A DNA stretch of 64,000 bases from Falsiroseomonas sp046052145 (GTDB lineage: Bacteria > Pseudomonadota > Alphaproteobacteria > Acetobacterales > Acetobacteraceae): positions 152,230 through 216,229 of the forward strand of contig JBJOMW010000003.1 in NCBI GenBank assembly GCA_046052145.1, written 5' to 3'. Every line of letters begins with the position of its first letter. Within the stretch, counting starts at the first letter, position 1. Below, piece by piece: positions 24,882 to 33,380 of this stretch. The notes beneath the pieces were generated by a model. The model ran no database searches and was not told the DNA's origin. It was given only the letters and a program-made list of their open reading frames with translations. A program made the position numbers and the translations under genes.

Positions 24882-25024
24882 GCGCACGAAGGTTTCACCT
24901 TCGTGCCCCTCAGTCGCGTCGTGCCGAAGGCACGCCTTCGGCGTGACGCGGGCCGCATCCGCGGCCCTTGGCTTCGCGGCACTTGCCGCGGCGCGCATTC
25001 GCGCGCTCGGCCCTGCGGGCCGCA
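24882..25024 (-). repeat. Dispersed palindromic repeat, family A, copy 2 (143 bp variant)
   Basis: On the minus strand it shares both ends with copies 1 and 3, including the terminal CTGAGGG and the 9-bp hairpin GCACGAAGG/CCTTCGTGC. Its middle is different: an extra hairpin of about 36 nt (GCCGAAGGCGTGCCTTCGGC core) replaces part of the sequence. It fills the gap between the response regulator and the sensor-kinase start. The hairpin ends exactly 7 nt before the GTG start at 24876. Confidence 0.85.
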
Positions 25025-25048
25025 GGGCAGTCTTTTGTGTGGTGGCTA

Positions 25049-25726
25049 TCAATCGGCGCGGATCATGTAGCCCGCGTTGCGCACCGTATGGATCAGCGGC
25101 TTGTCGAAGCCCTTGTCCAGCTTGTGCCGCAGTCGCGAGACATGCACGTCGATGACATTGGTCTGCGGGTCGAAATGGTAGTCCCAGACCTTCTCGAGCA
25201 GCATGGTGCGCGTGACCACCTGCCCCGCATGGCGCATCAGATGTTCGAGCAGGCGGAACTCGCGCGGCTGCACGTCGATCTTCTTGCCGCCGCGCGTCAC
25301 GGTGCGGCTCAGCAGGTCGAGCTCGAGATCGGCGACCTTGAGCTTGGTGGTCGGCACTTCGGCCGCCGGGCGGCGGCCCAGCGCCTCGACGCGCGCCAGC
25401 AGCTCGGCGAAGGCGAAGGGCTTCGTCAGATAGTCGTCGCCGCCGGCCTTGAGGCCCTTGACCCGCTCGTCCACGGCGTTCAGTGCCGAGAGGAACAGAA
25501 CCGGCGTCCGGTTGCCCTGGCCGCGCAGCGTCTCGACCAGCCGCACGCCATCCACCCCGCCGGGCAGCATCCGGTCCAGCACCAGCACATCGAACTGCTC
25601 CGAGGCAGCCAGGAACAGGCCGTCGCGGCCATTCGGCGCGTGCTCGACCGTATGCCCGGCCTCGACCAGCCCCTTCTTCACGAAGCGGGCGACTTCGGCG
25701 TCGTCCTCGACCAGCAGGATTCGCAT
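25049..25726 (-). CDS. OmpR/PhoB-family response regulator
   Basis: A 225-residue regulator. The receiver domain starts MRILLVEDD, with phosphoacceptor D51 (LVLDRMLPGG), the switch threonine/serine in FLSAL and the lysine in YLTKPF. The winged-helix DNA-binding domain (about 125-222) includes LLEHLMRHAGQVVTRTMLLEKVW and ends with the RNAGYMIR wing. The start is ATG 25726; the frame reaches 25756 but without conserved sequence. It lies upstream of the sensor kinase, and the family A repeat separates the two. Confidence 0.95.
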   Translation of the reverse strand: MRILLVEDDAEVARFVKKGLVEAGHTVEHAPNGRDGLFLAASEQFDVLVLDRMLPGGVDGVRLVETLRGQGNRTPVLFLSALNAVDERVKGLKAGGDDYLTKPFAFAELLARVEALGRRPAAEVPTTKLKVADLELDLLSRTVTRGGKKIDVQPREFRLLEHLMRHAGQVVTRTMLLEKVWDYHFDPQTNVIDVHVSRLRHKLDKGFDKPLIHTVRNAGYMIRAD

Positions 25727-25817
25727 GACCGTCCGTATCCGGTTGCCGTTTCGCAAAGCCTAGGACCGTCCGGGCGGTGTTCCTAGTCCTGCCAGCGCCG
25801 GAGGCAGCGTGCCGGCG

Positions 25818-26927
25818 TCAGCCCGGCGCCACCTGGACGGGCGGGCGGCGTCCGACCTGGACCGGAATCTCGTTCGGGCGCCCCTCCCGCAGGATGGACA
25901 GGCGCACCGTCTGGCCCGGCGGCACGGCGGCGATATTGCGCACCAGCGCGCGGGAGCTGTCCACCCGCTCGCCATTGATGGCGAGGACCTGGTCGCCCTG
26001 GCGGATGCCGGCGCGCGCGGCCGGGCTGCCGCGCTCGACGCCCGCCACCAGCACGCCCCGCATCGGCGTGCCGCGCCGGCCGGGCTCCTCCGGCGTCGGG
26101 TCCTGCACGGCGACGCCGAGCCAGCCGCGCTCCACCCGTCCGTTGGCGCGCAGCTGGTCGATGATCGGGCGCGCCAGGTCCGACGGCACGGCGAAGCCGA
26201 TCCCCGCGCTGGCGCCGGAGGGCGAGTAGATCGCGGTGTTGATGCCGATCACCTCGCCCGCCAGGTTGAACAGCGGCCCGCCCGAATTGCCCGGATTGAT
26301 CGGCGCATCGGTCTGCAGGAAGTCGTCGAAGGGCCCGGCCCCGATATCGCGCCCGCGGGCGGAGACGATGCCGGTGGTCACCGTCCCGCCGAGGCCAAAG
26401 GGGTTGCCGGCGGCCAGCACCCATTGCCCGACCCGCATCGCGCTCGAATTCCCCCAGGTGAGCGCCGGCAGCGGCGCGCGGGCTTCCACCCGGAGAAGCG
26501 CGAGGTCGGTCAGGTCGTCCGAGCCGACGACGCGGGCCTGGAATTCCTGCCCGCCCTGGGTCGCCACGACCACGCGCGTCGCATTGCCGACGACATGCGC
26601 GGCGGTGACGACCAGGCCGCTCGGGTCGAGGACGAAGCCCGAGCCCGCGCCCTGGGCCTGCTGGCGCCCGCGCGGGCCGCGGAAATAGCGCTCAAGCGGC
26701 GTGCCCCTGAATTCGGGCGGCACTTCGGCGCGGATTTCGGAGGTGACGGCGATGTTCACGACCGCGGGCAACACCCGCTCGGCGAGGTCGGCAAAATCGG
26801 GCAGGCTGGCCAAGCCGCCGCGCTGGGCCTGGGCCTGGTGCGCGGCCGCGCAGCCGGCGAGCGGCGCCAGCGCCAGGGCTGCGAGCGATCGCCGTCCGAA
26901 AGGGCGGCCGGGGAGTGGGACGGGCAT
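25818..26927 (-). CDS. HtrA/Deg-type periplasmic serine protease with one PDZ domain, probable lipoprotein
   Basis: A 369-residue trypsin-like protease. The catalytic triad is H111 (TAAHVV), D141 (SDDLTDLAL) and S215 (NPGNSGGPLF). One PDZ domain follows (about 265-355, with GVLVAGVERGSPAARAGIRQGD). The N-terminus has twin arginines and a lipobox-like LAGC (C26), so the protein may be lipid-anchored rather than soluble. One PDZ instead of two resembles DegS-type regulators more than DegP. It lies 90 bp upstream of the two-component system on the same strand, which suggests an envelope-stress unit. Confidence 0.92.
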   Translation of the reverse strand: MPVPLPGRPFGRRSLAALALAPLAGCAAAHQAQAQRGGLASLPDFADLAERVLPAVVNIAVTSEIRAEVPPEFRGTPLERYFRGPRGRQQAQGAGSGFVLDPSGLVVTAAHVVGNATRVVVATQGGQEFQARVVGSDDLTDLALLRVEARAPLPALTWGNSSAMRVGQWVLAAGNPFGLGGTVTTGIVSARGRDIGAGPFDDFLQTDAPINPGNSGGPLFNLAGEVIGINTAIYSPSGASAGIGFAVPSDLARPIIDQLRANGRVERGWLGVAVQDPTPEEPGRRGTPMRGVLVAGVERGSPAARAGIRQGDQVLAINGERVDSSRALVRNIAAVPPGQTVRLSILREGRPNEIPVQVGRRPPVQVAPG

Positions 26928-27040
26928 GGGGCCTCGGAACGCGGGGGGAGTGGTCGGGTGCCGCTTGAACGCAGTGCAGCATGTGGCAGCGCAGGCGGCC
27001 ATTCAACGGTTTCGGATTCGCAGATGACGCAGCACCGCCC

Positions 27041-28174
27041 ATGACGCGCGAGGCCGGGATGGCGCCAGCCTTCGCCGGGGCAGGCGCGATCCTGTCCGGG
27101 ATCGGGCTGGCGCGCTTTGCCTATGTGCCGCTCTTCCCGGCGATGGTCGCGGCCGGCTGGGTGGAGGGGGCGGAGGCGGGGCTGCTCGGGGCGGGCAATT
27201 TCCTGGGCTACCTGCTGGGCGTGCTCGCTGGGCGGCGCCTGGCCGAGCGGATCGGCGTGCCGCGGGCGATGGATGCCGGGATGGCGCTGGCGGTCCTGGC
27301 CTTCGCGGCCTGCGCCTGGCAGGGCGGCGTCGCCTGGCTGCTGGTCTGGCGGGCGCTGGGGGGCACGGCGGGGGGCGTCCTGATGGCGCTGGCCGGGCCT
27401 TCGGTGCAGGCCGTCGTCGCGCCGGCGCGGCGCGGGGCGGCCAGCGGCATCGTGATGACCGGCGTGGGCAGCGGGGTGATCCTGGGCGGGCTGGCGGTGC
27501 CGCTGCTGCTGTCGGGCGGTGTGTCGGCTGCCTGGCTCGGGCTGGCGGCGGCGACCGCGCTGGTCTGGATGGCCGCGCGCCCTGCCTGGCCCGACCCGCC
27601 GGCCCTGCCGCGGGAGGCGACGGAAGCCGCGGTGCCCCGGGCGCGGCGGCTGATGCTGGCCTATGCGCTGTCGGGTGCTGGGATGGTGCCGCCGATGGTC
27701 TATCTGGCCGACCTCGCGGTGCGCGGCCGGGGGCTGCCGATCGAGGCCGGCGCTGGGGTCTGGATCGGCTTCGGCCTCGGCGCGCTGCTCGGCACGTTGC
27801 TCGGGGGGCGGGTGGCAGGGCGGATCGGCGGGCGGCGGGCGCTGCTGGCCTGGATGGCCGTGCAGGTGGCGGCGCTCGCTGCGGCGCTGGTGCCGGCCTG
27901 GCCGGCGGTGGTGTTGGCCGGGCCGCTCGGAGGCTTCGCCGGCGTCGGGGCGACGGCGGTGACGCTGGTCGCCGCACGCGAGATCGCGGGCGCCCAGGCC
28001 GGGGTGATCTGGGTGCGGGCGACGGCGGCCTATGCGGTGACGCAGGTGGTCTTCGCCTTCGCGCTGGCAGCGCTGTTCGGCGCGACGGGCGACAGCCATG
28101 CGGCGGTGTTCGGCGTCGGCCTCGTGCTGAGCCTGGCCGCGCTCCTTGTCGCCTGGGCCGGGCGGAAGGGCTGA
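27041..28174 (+). CDS. MFS transporter of the YbfB/YjiJ family
   Basis: A 377-residue membrane protein with about 12 helices. The opening GAGAILSGIGLARFAYVPLFPAM is the hallmark of the YbfB/YjiJ branch. GAGNFLGYLLGVLAGRRLAERIG holds the loop 2-3 motif of the superfamily. The substrate is unknown. The gene is divergent from the htrA-like gene, with 113 bp between them. The start ATG 27041 was chosen over 26981 because the extension has no membrane-protein character. Confidence 0.88.
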   Translation: MTREAGMAPAFAGAGAILSGIGLARFAYVPLFPAMVAAGWVEGAEAGLLGAGNFLGYLLGVLAGRRLAERIGVPRAMDAGMALAVLAFAACAWQGGVAWLLVWRALGGTAGGVLMALAGPSVQAVVAPARRGAASGIVMTGVGSGVILGGLAVPLLLSGGVSAAWLGLAAATALVWMAARPAWPDPPALPREATEAAVPRARRLMLAYALSGAGMVPPMVYLADLAVRGRGLPIEAGAGVWIGFGLGALLGTLLGGRVAGRIGGRRALLAWMAVQVAALAAALVPAWPAVVLAGPLGGFAGVGATAVTLVAAREIAGAQAGVIWVRATAAYAVTQVVFAFALAALFGATGDSHAAVFGVGLVLSLAALLVAWAGRKG

Positions 28175-28189
28175 ACAAGGGGCACACGC

Positions 28190-28299
28190 GCTTGGCGGCC
28201 GAAGGCCGCTCGCGCGGCGACCATCCTCACCGCCGGGCGCGCCATGTCTGTGGCGCGAAAGGCAAGCCGGCGGAGCCGGCACCCGCCGCTTGAGGGCAC
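28190..28299 (+). repeat. Dispersed palindromic repeat, family B, copy 1
   Basis: Shares with the minus strand of 63752-63870 a run containing GGGCGCGCCATGTCTG, GGCGCGAAAGGCAAGCC, and an end close to CGCCGCTTGAGGGCAC. The last 60 bases also resemble family A (AAGCCAAGCCG, CGGAGGCGCGGCGCCCGG, CTGAGGGGCAC), so A and B are variants of one superfamily. Confidence 0.7.
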
Positions 28300-28302
28300 A
28301 AA

Positions 28303-28425
28303 AAAAGACGGGGTCCTTGCGGACCCCGCCTGGAAGTTTGGATGCCGGCCAAGAGGGGGGGTAGGCGCCGGCATCCGAGGAGGGAGAGACGAGGTGCAAA
28401 GCTCGGCAACCCCGCGACCCTTATC
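28303..28425 (-). ncRNA. Candidate small RNA with C-rich anti-Shine-Dalgarno motifs
   Basis: The minus strand carries a textbook Rho-independent terminator: 8-bp stem CGGGGTCC/GGACCCCG, GCAA loop, then seven T. Yet no minus-strand protein gene lies upstream. Just before it is a second hairpin with perfect 10-bp arms (GGATGCCGGC, 28340-28349, and GCCGGCATCC, 28367-28376) and a loop full of C. This is preceded by a single-stranded TCTCTCCCTCCTC. Exposed CCUCC motifs occur in alphaproteobacterial trans-acting RNAs that bind ribosome-binding sites. The 5' end is not known; 28425 is provisional. Confidence 0.6.
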
Positions 28426-28568
28426 GAACAAAATACTTGCCCAATCCTTGCTTGGACGAAATTTTCCGACGGTCCGCCCTCCAAGCGTTGCACCCCGTTG
28501 CCGCTCCCCCGCATGACGCGGGCCGCGCGCCCGCCTATGGTCCGCCCCGACATGCCGGAGAGGATCGA

Positions 28569-29750
28569 ATGACGGGACAGCGGCTGCCGCTCGAGGGATT
28601 TCGGGTGCTGGAACTCGGCCATTACATCGCCGGGCCCTTCGCCGCGCGGCTCCTGGCCGATATGGGCGCCGAGGTCATCAAGGTGGAACCTCCCGAAGGC
28701 GACCCGCATCGCGGCTGGGGCAGCCAGGTGAATGGCAACGCCGTCTGGTTCTCCATCCATGGCCGCAACAAGAAATGCATCACGCTCGACCTGAAATCGG
28801 CAGAAGGGCGGGAGACGATCAAGCGCCTCGCCGCGCGGTCGGACGCGCTGATCGAGAATTTTCGGCCCGGCTATCTCGAGCGGATCGGGCTCGGGCCCGA
28901 GGTGCTGCAGGCGATCAACCCGAAGCTCACTATCGCCCGCGTCTCCGGCTACGGCCAGGACGGGCCCTATCGCGACAAGCCCGCCTTCGGCTCGATCGGG
29001 GAAGCGATGGGCGGCATCCGCCACCTGACGGCAACCCCCGGCGTCACGGACCATCCGCCGCCGCGCTGCGGCGTCTCCATCGCCGATGATGTGGCGGGGA
29101 TCTATGCCGCGATGGCCGTGCTTGGCGCGGCCTGGGCGACCAAGGCCGATCCCGCCGCGAAGGGCCGCATCATCGATGTGGATCTGGTCGGCTCCATCTT
29201 CTCGCTGATGGAGGGGATGCTGCCGGAATACGGGCTGTTCGGCTGGGTGCGCCAGCCGCAGGGCGCGGCGCTGCCGACCGCGGCCCCCACCAACACCTAT
29301 CTCTGCGCGGATGGGAAATGGCTCTGCGTCGGCGGCAATTCGGATGCGATCTACAAGCGGCTGATGAAGGCGATCGGGCGCGAGGATCTCGGCGAGGATC
29401 CGCGCATGGCGACCAATATCGGCCGCTGCGCCAATGTGAAGGAAATCGACGCCGCCATCGGCGCCTGGACGCGCACCCTGCCGGCGGCGGAGGCCGAGCG
29501 CATCCTCGAAGGCGTGGAGGTGCCGGTCTCGCGCCTCTACGACATCAAGGATTGCGCCGAGGACCCGCATTTCCGCGCGCGGCAGACGGTGATGGAGCTC
29601 GACGATCCGCTGATCGGTAAGATCCTGCACCCCGCCCCGCCCTTCCGCTTCGACGGCGTCGCCCCGCCTGAGATGGTGCGCTGGACCGCGCCCGCGGTCG
29701 GCGCGCACAACGACCACGTCTTCAACGAATTGCTGGCGGAGAAAGGCTGA
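28569..29750 (+). CDS. CaiB/BaiF-family (class III) CoA-transferase
   Basis: A 393-residue enzyme. It begins PLEGFRVLELGHYIAGPFAARLLADMGAEVIKVEPPEGD, typical of the family, and has IENFRPGYLERIGLG. The catalytic aspartate lies in the VSIADDVAGIYAAMA segment. It moves CoA between two carboxylic acids. The stop overlaps the start of the HMG-CoA-lyase-like gene (TGATG), which suggests a short pathway: CoA is loaded on an acid, then the acyl-CoA is cleaved. The substrates cannot be read from the sequence. Confidence 0.92.
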   Translation: MTGQRLPLEGFRVLELGHYIAGPFAARLLADMGAEVIKVEPPEGDPHRGWGSQVNGNAVWFSIHGRNKKCITLDLKSAEGRETIKRLAARSDALIENFRPGYLERIGLGPEVLQAINPKLTIARVSGYGQDGPYRDKPAFGSIGEAMGGIRHLTATPGVTDHPPPRCGVSIADDVAGIYAAMAVLGAAWATKADPAAKGRIIDVDLVGSIFSLMEGMLPEYGLFGWVRQPQGAALPTAAPTNTYLCADGKWLCVGGNSDAIYKRLMKAIGREDLGEDPRMATNIGRCANVKEIDAAIGAWTRTLPAAEAERILEGVEVPVSRLYDIKDCAEDPHFRARQTVMELDDPLIGKILHPAPPFRFDGVAPPEMVRWTAPAVGAHNDHVFNELLAEKG

Positions 29751-30667
29751 TGGCATCGCGCGTCACGATCAGCGACGTCGCCCCGCGCGACGGGCTGCAA
29801 CCCATCGGCCCCTTCGTGCCGACCGAGACCAAGATCGCGCTGCTGCGCGCGCTGTATGAGGCCGGCGTGCGGCGGATGGAGGTCGGCAGCTTCGTCAGCC
29901 CGAAGGCCATCCCGCAGATGGCCGACACCGGTGAGGTGCTGAAGGCGGCACTCACGCTGCCGGGCCTGGAATCCACCGTGCTGGTGCCGAACCGCAAGGG
30001 CTGGGAGCTGGCGCGTGCGGCCGGCGCGCATCGCATCGGCCTCTTCATGTCGGTGACCGAGGCGCACAACCAGTCGAACCTGAACCGCTCCCGCGCCGAG
30101 AGCTTCGCCGACCTGTCGGCGATCGTGCGCGAGGCGACGGAAGCGGGGGTGAAGATCCGCTTCAACCTCTCCTGCTGTTTCCATTGCCCCTTCGAGGGCG
30201 TGGTGCCGGACCGCGAGGCGCTCGATTGGGTGGAGCGCGCCATCGCGCTCGACCCGGTGATGGAGGTCGCGATCTGCGACACGACGGGCAATGCCGCGCC
30301 CGACCAGGTGGCCCGCATCGTCGGCCATGCGGTGAAGGCGTGGCGCGCGCCGGATGGCGCGAACCGCATCGCCTTCCACGGCCATGACACCTACGGGATG
30401 GGCGTTGCGAATGTCGCGGCGGCCTGGGGCGTGGGCTGCGACGTGATCGACAGCGCGGCTGGCGGCCTTGGCGGCTGCCCCTTCGCGCCGGGTGCGACGG
30501 GCAATGTGGCGACTGAGGACGTCGCCTGGCTGTTCCGCCGGATGGGGGTGGAGACCGGGCTCGACTGGTCGAAGCTGCTGGCGGCGGCCGATCTCGCAGC
30601 GGGCGTGCCGGGGGGCATGCCGGGCGGGCGGCTGCGGGCAGTCCCGGCGGCGCGGCGCGCCGCCTGA
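29750..30667 (+). CDS. Hydroxymethylglutaryl-CoA lyase-like enzyme
   Basis: A 305-residue TIM-barrel lyase of the HMGL family. It has DVAPRDGLQ at the N-terminus (metal/catalytic region), EVGSFVSPKAIPQMADT, the metal-binding HGHDTYG, and GGCPFAPGATGNVATED with the catalytic cysteine. It splits a 3-hydroxy-3-methyl acyl-CoA into acetyl-CoA or pyruvate and a second product. True HMG-CoA lyase acts in leucine breakdown, but no other leucine-catabolic gene is nearby, so citramalyl-CoA-type substrates are equally likely. Translationally coupled to the CoA-transferase. Confidence 0.9.
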   Translation: MASRVTISDVAPRDGLQPIGPFVPTETKIALLRALYEAGVRRMEVGSFVSPKAIPQMADTGEVLKAALTLPGLESTVLVPNRKGWELARAAGAHRIGLFMSVTEAHNQSNLNRSRAESFADLSAIVREATEAGVKIRFNLSCCFHCPFEGVVPDREALDWVERAIALDPVMEVAICDTTGNAAPDQVARIVGHAVKAWRAPDGANRIAFHGHDTYGMGVANVAAAWGVGCDVIDSAAGGLGGCPFAPGATGNVATEDVAWLFRRMGVETGLDWSKLLAAADLAAGVPGGMPGGRLRAVPAARRAA

Positions 30668-30730
30668 GGCCGGAGGCGCGTGCTGCGTAACGGCTGGCGG
30701 CGGCGCGCAGCTCTCTGCTAGATCAAGGGC

Positions 30731-31234
30731 ATGCGCGCCGCGCTTGCCATGCTGTGTCTGCTGGCCCTGGCCGCCTGCGGGACCCCCCGCCAGGCCGCGG
30801 GGCCCGCCCCGTCGCGCCCGCTGGTCGCCGAACCCGTCTCCTGCGTGCCTTATGCGCGGGCGCGGTCGGGTATCCAATTGCAGGGCGATGCCTGGACCTG
30901 GTGGGATACCGCGGCGGGGCGCTATGCGCGGTCCCGCGCGCCGGAACCCGGTGCCGTGCTGGTCATCAACCGCACGGCGCGGATGCGCGACGGGCATGTC
31001 GCCGTCGTCTCCCGCGTGGTGAGCAGCCGGGAGATTCTGGTGGACCACGCCAATTGGGCGTCCGGCGCCGCGCGTGGGCGGATCACGACGGACCAGCGCG
31101 TGGTGGATGTCTCGCCGGCGAATGACTGGTCGGTGGTGCGCGTCTGGTATCCGGGGACGCATGACCTCGGCACCACCGCCTTCCCGGTGCGCGGCTTTGT
31201 CCATGCCGGGCCGCTTCGGATGGCGTCGCGCTGA
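30731..31234 (+). CDS. CHAP-domain lipoprotein, probable peptidoglycan amidase/endopeptidase
   Basis: A 167-residue lipoprotein (lipobox LAAC, C16). The CHAP domain runs from about 35 to 130, with the catalytic cysteine at C38 (VSCVPYARARSG), the histidine at H89 (DGHVAVVSRV) and a further conserved DHANW. Such enzymes cleave peptide bonds in peptidoglycan. The lipid anchor would place it at the inner leaflet of the outer membrane. It begins 63 bp after the lyase gene and may be read from the same transcript, without functional connection. Confidence 0.88.
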   Translation: MRAALAMLCLLALAACGTPRQAAGPAPSRPLVAEPVSCVPYARARSGIQLQGDAWTWWDTAAGRYARSRAPEPGAVLVINRTARMRDGHVAVVSRVVSSREILVDHANWASGAARGRITTDQRVVDVSPANDWSVVRVWYPGTHDLGTTAFPVRGFVHAGPLRMASR

Positions 31235-31314
31235 AAGCCAGCGCCGATCCTTGATCCGCGCCGCCGCTGCGGCATTGTGGCGGCAGAACCGATACGTCCG
31301 GAGGAACGCCCAGC

Positions 31315-32286
31315 ATGCGCCTGACCCGCCGCGGCCTTGTCGCCGCGACCACCCTTCTCGCCGCCCCGTCGGTGGCGCGGGCGCAGGCCGCCTGGCCGGA
31401 CCGGCCCGTGCGGGTGATCGTGCCCTTCCCCGGCGGCTCGACGCCCGACATCGCGGCGCGCGCGGTGGCCACCCATTTCCAGCAGGTCTTCGGCCAGCCC
31501 TTCGTGGTGGACAACCGCGCCGGCGGCGGCGGGGCGATCGGGACGGATGCCATCGCCAAGGCGACGGATGGGGCGACGATCGGCGTCTCGATCGGCGGGC
31601 CGGGCAGCACGGCGCGGGTGCTGAACCCGCAGCTGCCCTATGACCCGGCGACGGACCTTGCGCCCATCTCGCTGCTGGTGCGGCTGCCGATCGTCTTCGC
31701 CGTGCATCCCTCGGTGCCCGCGCGCGACCTCAATGAGTTCATCGCCCATGCGCGGGCGAATCCGGGTCGGCTCAACTACGGCTCGGTCGGCGCGGGCACG
31801 CTCGGCCATCTGGTGAGCGCGGAGTTCGCCGCGCGGCACGGGCTCGACATGACCCATGTGCCCTTCCGCTCCGTGCCGCAGGGCGTGACGGAGCTGATCG
31901 CGGGCCGCATCCAGGCGATGGGCGCGGTCTCCGGCGCCGTGCTGCCGCAGGTGCGGGATGGGGCGGTGCGCGCGCTCGGGATCACCAGCGATGGGCGGTT
32001 CGGCGCGGCGCCCGAGATCCCGACCTTCACCGAACAGGGGCAGGGGGCGGCGATCTGGACCTGGATCGGGCTGTTCGGCCCGGCCTCGATGCCGGCCGAG
32101 CGTATCGCGCGGCTGTCGCAGGAAGCCGGCCGCGCGCTGGCCCAGCCCGAGGCGCAGCGCGCGCTGACCGCGGCCGGCTTCGAGATCGTCGGCAGCGACC
32201 CCGCCGCGCTGCGCAGATTCGTCGCAGACGAGATCGGGCGCTGGGGCCCGCTGATCCAGCGCCTGGGCATCCGCCCCGAAAGCTGA
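31315..32286 (+). CDS. Bug/TctC-family periplasmic solute receptor 2
   Basis: A 323-residue receptor with a twin-arginine-like TRRGLVAATTLLAAP signal. WPDRPVRVIVPFPGGSTPD marks the ligand loop, but its tail reads STPD where many relatives have GTD. VVDNRAGGGGAIGTDA and VPFRSVPQGVTELIAGR follow. There is no TctAB permease nearby. The gene is followed by a strong hairpin terminator at 32313-32342 and so appears to be a single-gene unit. Confidence 0.92.
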   Translation: MRLTRRGLVAATTLLAAPSVARAQAAWPDRPVRVIVPFPGGSTPDIAARAVATHFQQVFGQPFVVDNRAGGGGAIGTDAIAKATDGATIGVSIGGPGSTARVLNPQLPYDPATDLAPISLLVRLPIVFAVHPSVPARDLNEFIAHARANPGRLNYGSVGAGTLGHLVSAEFAARHGLDMTHVPFRSVPQGVTELIAGRIQAMGAVSGAVLPQVRDGAVRALGITSDGRFGAAPEIPTFTEQGQGAAIWTWIGLFGPASMPAERIARLSQEAGRALAQPEAQRALTAAGFEIVGSDPAALRRFVADEIGRWGPLIQRLGIRPES

Positions 32287-32312
32287 GTTCTGCCGCGGCG
32301 GCGCGAAAGCGA

Positions 32313-32342
32313 AAGGGGCGGTCCCTTGCGGGACCGCCCCTT
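32313..32342. terminator. Bidirectional Rho-independent terminator
   Basis: The perfect 11-bp arms GGGGCGGTCCC and GGGACCGCCCC surround a TTGC loop (GCAA on the minus strand). AAA precedes and TTCCTGTTT follows, so it can end both the receptor transcript (plus) and the terC transcript (minus). The GCAA minus-strand loop recurs at 28317-28320 and 60076-60079. Confidence 0.8.
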
Positions 32343-32366
32343 CCTGTTTCCGGCCGGCGGCGAGGA

Positions 32367-33380
32367 TTACTCGGCCGCGACGTGCTCCGGCTTGTCGTTC
32401 CGGGTCTTCCAGAGCGAGTAGAAGATGCCGCCCAGGATCATCGCCAGCGTGACGCCGAGCGAGATGGCGGGATCGACCTTTCCGAAGATCTGATTCCAGA
32501 AGATCTTGCCGCCGATGAACACCAGCACCAGCGCCAGCGCATACTTCAGGTAGTGGAAGCGGTGCACCATCGCGGCCAGCGCGAAATACAGCGCGCGCAG
32601 GCCGAGGATCGCCATGATGTTCGCGGTGTAGACGATGAAGGTGTCGGTGGTGATCGCGAAGATCGCCGGCACGCTGTCCACCGCGAAGATCAGGTCCGCG
32701 ATGTTGATGACGACCAGCGCCAGAAACAGCGGCGTGGCCCACACCACCACCTTGCCGCCCTTGGACGGGTCGGGCTTGCGAACGAAGAACTTCTGGGCGT
32801 GCAGCTCGTCCGTGACGCGCATGTGCTTCTTGAAGAACTTCACCACCGGGTTCTTCGAGATGTCCGGGTCGCTCTCCGGCACGACCAGCATCTTGATGCC
32901 GGTGGCGATCAGGAAGGCGCCGAAGATGTAGAGAACCCAGCTGTATTCCTGGACCAGCGCCGCGCCGACCGCGATCATGATGCCGCGCAGCACGATCACC
33001 GCGATGATGCCCCAGACCAGCGCGCGGTACTGGTACTTCCGCGGGATGGCGAAGAAGCCGAAGATCAGGCTGATGACGAAGACGTTGTCGATGGACAGCG
33101 CCTTCTCGATGAAGAAGCCGGTGAAATAGGTGATGCCGGCATGCGTGCCGTCGCTCGTGGTGATGTGGCCGGCGTCATAGGCCCACCAGATCGCGCCGCC
33201 ATACAGGATGGCGAAGCCGATGTAGAAGGCGGAGAGATACAGGCTCTCCGAGATGCCCATCTCCTTGTCCTCCTTGTGAAGGACACCGAGGTCGAAGGCG
33301 AGCAGAGCCAGGACGATGGCGAAGAAGCCCGCCCACATCCAGATCGGCTTCCCGATCCATTCCAGCATCATGAAGTCCAT
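32367..33380 (-). CDS. TerC-family integral membrane protein
   Basis: A 337-residue protein with seven to nine helices. The family core is present: FFIEKALSIDNVFVISLIF near residue 90 and VVINIADLIFAVDSVPAIFAIT near 225, whose acidic residues (DN and D-x-V) are the presumed metal site. TerC proteins are linked to tellurite resistance and, more generally, to manganese export or loading of exported proteins. The start is ATG 33380; the longer frame to 33455 lacks conservation. A GC-rich leader of about 180 bases precedes it. Confidence 0.92.
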   Translation of the reverse strand: MDFMMLEWIGKPIWMWAGFFAIVLALLAFDLGVLHKEDKEMGISESLYLSAFYIGFAILYGGAIWWAYDAGHITTSDGTHAGITYFTGFFIEKALSIDNVFVISLIFGFFAIPRKYQYRALVWGIIAVIVLRGIMIAVGAALVQEYSWVLYIFGAFLIATGIKMLVVPESDPDISKNPVVKFFKKHMRVTDELHAQKFFVRKPDPSKGGKVVVWATPLFLALVVINIADLIFAVDSVPAIFAITTDTFIVYTANIMAILGLRALYFALAAMVHRFHYLKYALALVLVFIGGKIFWNQIFGKVDPAISLGVTLAMILGGIFYSLWKTRNDKPEHVAAE

